The position numbers were made by a program, and so were the translations under genes. The notes under the pieces were generated by a model. It did not search any database. It saw only the letters and a list, made by a program, of their open reading frames with translations, and was not told the DNA's origin. Below are positions 4,813 through 6,145 of a stretch of DNA of 6,145 bases, in pieces. The stretch is taken from positions 1 through 6,145 of the forward strand of contig CAJUSB010000159.1 of assembly GCA_910589115.1 (NCBI GenBank). The letters run 5' to 3'. How positions within the stretch are numbered: position 1 is the first letter of the stretch; each line of letters opens with the position of its first letter. The stretch comes from an uncultured Clostridia bacterium (GTDB taxonomy: Bacteria > Bacillota > Clostridia > Oscillospirales > Butyricicoccaceae).

Positions 4813-5097
4813 ATGCAAACCTACGAAGAAATCCTTACGACAGCGACAGACGAGCTGATGCAGACCACGCTGACAAAGCTGGAAAGGACAACGCCGTCGA
4901 TCGACGCAAAGCAGCGCCGGATCTCCACGTTGAACGATGAAATTTTAAGAGATTCGGCACTTCCTGAGTCGCTAAAGCAAAAAATCAGCGAATGCATCAG
5001 CCTGTCAATGGATGTGCAGATGCAGCAGTTCCGCTGTCGGTACCGGCAGGGGGCGAGAGATGGTATTCAGCTTCTGCAAAAACTGAACATTATATGA
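4813..5097 (+). CDS. Small helical protein of unknown function (94 aa)
   Basis: The ATG at 4813 follows GGAGG (4801-4805) with a 7-nt gap, an excellent start; the frame is open further upstream to a TTG at 4726, but that part overlaps the conserved regulatory element and is unlikely to be translated. The 94-aa product appears all-helical: a first helix over 3-25, a Lys/Arg stretch around 33-36, a second helix ending in a Pro at 51, and a long helix over about 53-91 with RCRYRQGARDGIQLLQKL near the end. That closing pattern (a tyrosine, then G-x-x-D-G-I-x-L-L) recalls small proteins common on Clostridia mobile elements, but I cannot name the family. It has no cysteine motif, signal peptide or membrane segment. 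The frame ends with two stops in a row (TGATGA, 5095-5100). It lies 105 bp after the ArdA-like run, under its own copy of the duplicated element. Confidence 0.78.
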   Translation: MQTYEEILTTATDELMQTTLTKLERTTPSIDAKQRRISTLNDEILRDSALPESLKQKISECISLSMDVQMQQFRCRYRQGARDGIQLLQKLNII

Positions 5098-5102
5098 TGA
5101 CG

Positions 5103-5134
5103 AAAAGCCGCTTTTCAACAGAAAGGCGGCTTTT
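5103..5134 (+). terminator. Bidirectional-type terminator hairpin between the 94-aa and DUF4314 genes
   Basis: AAAAGCCGCTTTT (5103-5115) pairs with AAAGGCGGCTTTT (5122-5134) over 13 positions including one G-T pair, with a 6-nt loop. The A and T runs at both ends let it act in either direction. It begins 5 nt after the stop of the 94-aa gene and ends 3 nt before the Shine-Dalgarno of the next gene. It could therefore be a terminator, an attenuator, or an mRNA-processing hairpin for the downstream gene. Confidence 0.75.
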
Positions 5135-5137
5135 ATC

Positions 5138-5145
5138 AAAGGAGG
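5138..5145 (+). promoter_or_regulatory. Ribosome binding site deciding the DUF4314 start
   Basis: AAAGGAGG sits 11 nt before the ATG at 5157. In-frame upstream starts (ATG 4992, 5094, 5097) lack such a site. Those at 5094 and 5097 would place the terminator hairpin inside the coding sequence, although the ATG at 5094 overlaps the previous stop as ATGA. Confidence 0.8.
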
Positions 5146-5156
5146 AACGAATAAAA

Positions 5157-6101
5157 ATGATTCCCAACAGGGCAAAGGTGGACGCGCTGCGAAAGCAGTA
5201 TCCGCCTGGAACACGGATCAAACTTGGGCATATGGACGATTCGTACCCGGTTGAGCCGGGAACGGGTGGGACTGTTCGGTTCATTGACGATATTGGCAGT
5301 CTGGGAATTGAGTGGGATAACGGACGCTCGCTGAGCCTGATTCCGGGCGAAGATACGTTTAGCATTCAGCACATGCAAACGTTAAATTTCTATATGCCGA
5401 TGACAGTAAGGATTCTGGAAACGGACGAGTGGGGAGAATACCTCACCGATGATCCGATGCCGATTTCTGATCAGGAAGCCGTTTCTTATGCCGACCTCAT
5501 TCGGGAAGCATTGCTGAAAGAGCGAATACCAGAGGAAGCGGAACGCGGCCTGATGTTATATCACCGTGAAAATGACAGCGTAAAAGCTAAGGTGCAGTCC
5601 TTCCAATTCGACGTAAATGTGCGCGAAGGGAAGCTGTGGGGTGTTGCGGAATGCGTGCTTCGCGAGCCGCTCAACGCTGTTGAAATGGACTCTCTTATTA
5701 ACGAGATAATTGGACAGGCAAGCGACGGCCTTGGAGAGTCGTTTGAGCAGCGGGACTTGAAAACCGCAGACGGAAATATCATTAACGCATCCCTTTGGGA
5801 CAGCGACAAGACATGGACAATCCAGACAGAGCAGGAGCGGTTTTCCCCGTCGGAGCTTCCGGAGGTCTGCCTTTCCACGCTGCCGTCGACCGGCGAAATT
5901 ATCTGCATCAAGCGCGACGAAAGTGGCTACTACCCCTCCGAATGGGAGACGGGTAACGCAGAAAAGAACCGGAAAATCGTCGATTACCACAACCAGCGGC
6001 GCGGCATCACGCCTGCGCAGGAAGAAGCGATGGTTGGCAGAAGCTTGTTCGGCTGGAACACGCCTGCCGCCGACCCGTCCTGCTACGAAAAGCGGGTGTG
6101 A
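5157..6101 (+). CDS. DUF4314 domain protein with a C-terminal mobile-element-associated region (314 aa)
   Basis: The start is ATG 5157, after the AAAGGAGG site; the frame is open upstream to 4992, but that part overlaps the 94-aa gene and the terminator. Residues about 5-71 match DUF4314, a small beta-barrel-like domain of unknown function: PPGTRIKLGHMDD (16-28), PGTGGTVRFIDD (34-45), IEWDNGRSLSLIPG (51-64), then a final D-x-F-x-I. Residues about 75-225 form a second mixed domain with a long helix (108-131), GKLWGVAECVLREPLNAVEM (158-177) and a GQASDGLGESFEQRD block (186-200). The C-terminus has LSTLPSTGEIICIKRDESGY (239-258), an acidic Glu/Asn linker, and GITPAQEEAMVGRSLFGWN (283-301). I have a loose memory of this tail in proteins of Clostridia integrative elements but cannot assign a function. 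It has no signal peptide or membrane segment. It is the last gene in the window; the final 44 bases hold no recognisable feature. Confidence 0.82.
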   Translation: MIPNRAKVDALRKQYPPGTRIKLGHMDDSYPVEPGTGGTVRFIDDIGSLGIEWDNGRSLSLIPGEDTFSIQHMQTLNFYMPMTVRILETDEWGEYLTDDPMPISDQEAVSYADLIREALLKERIPEEAERGLMLYHRENDSVKAKVQSFQFDVNVREGKLWGVAECVLREPLNAVEMDSLINEIIGQASDGLGESFEQRDLKTADGNIINASLWDSDKTWTIQTEQERFSPSELPEVCLSTLPSTGEIICIKRDESGYYPSEWETGNAEKNRKIVDYHNQRRGITPAQEEAMVGRSLFGWNTPAADPSCYEKRV

Positions 6102-6145
6102 AAAATAAATTGTGTAAATGGAAATATCGTATAAGGTAAGCGGTT

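Noticed and set aside
4992..5156. Longer N-terminus for the DUF4314 protein
   Set aside because: It would overlap the 94-aa gene and translate the terminator hairpin; there is no ribosome binding site, and DUF4314 begins after 5157.
5556..5990. Minus-strand 144- and 116-aa open frames
   Set aside because: They lie wholly inside the DUF4314 gene and show no recognisable domain.
1..6145. CRISPR array or insertion sequence
   Set aside because: No regularly spaced direct repeats, no transposase-like frame and no terminal inverted repeats with target duplications were seen.

Overview
The window looks like part of a mobile or genomic-island region from a Clostridia-type Firmicute, probably a gut lineage. 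The reasons are strong AGGAGG-type ribosome binding sites, TTG and GTG starts, a consensus sigma-A promoter, and protein families (DUF4314, ArdA-like antirestriction modules) that I associate with integrative and conjugative elements of Clostridia. The species cannot be named from the sequence. No integrase, relaxase, transposase or type IV secretion gene is visible.

Layout. Positions 1-304 look like chromosomal core. A probable divergent promoter and gene start point off the left edge. A textbook promoter (TTGACA, 17 bp, TATAAT) drives an intact tRNA-Ser(GGA), which is followed by a GC-rich terminator hairpin. Positions 305-780 hold no convincing gene but are rich in structure: an inverted 21-bp copy of the tRNA 3' end inside a larger imperfect palindrome, an orphan intrinsic terminator, an 8-bp inverted repeat with an AT-rich spacer, and a second strong terminator-like hairpin just ahead of the first gene.

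From 781 to 6101 there are six plus-strand genes: a 113-aa helical protein of unknown function; three consecutive acidic proteins of 393, 337 and 400 aa; a 94-aa helical protein; and a 314-aa DUF4314 protein. The three acidic proteins are tightly packed (4-bp overlap, then a 12-bp gap). Between them they carry five recognisable copies of an ArdA-like module ending in a 'hydrophobic-D-x-x-x-[YLI]-G ... G-x-[FV]-T/N-x-x-G/S-Y' signature.

How the genes may work together. If the ArdA resemblance is functional, the three middle genes could make DNA-mimic or antirestriction proteins that protect an incoming element; this is inference from family resemblance and acidity. The main regulatory signal is a 55-bp element present twice (1220-1274 and 4746-4800, 42/55 identical without gaps). 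It sits just upstream of the ArdA-like run and just upstream of the 94-aa gene, and is centred on GATATCA-N11-TGATAT[GC]. It suggests one regulator, or one RNA structure, controlling both transcription units.
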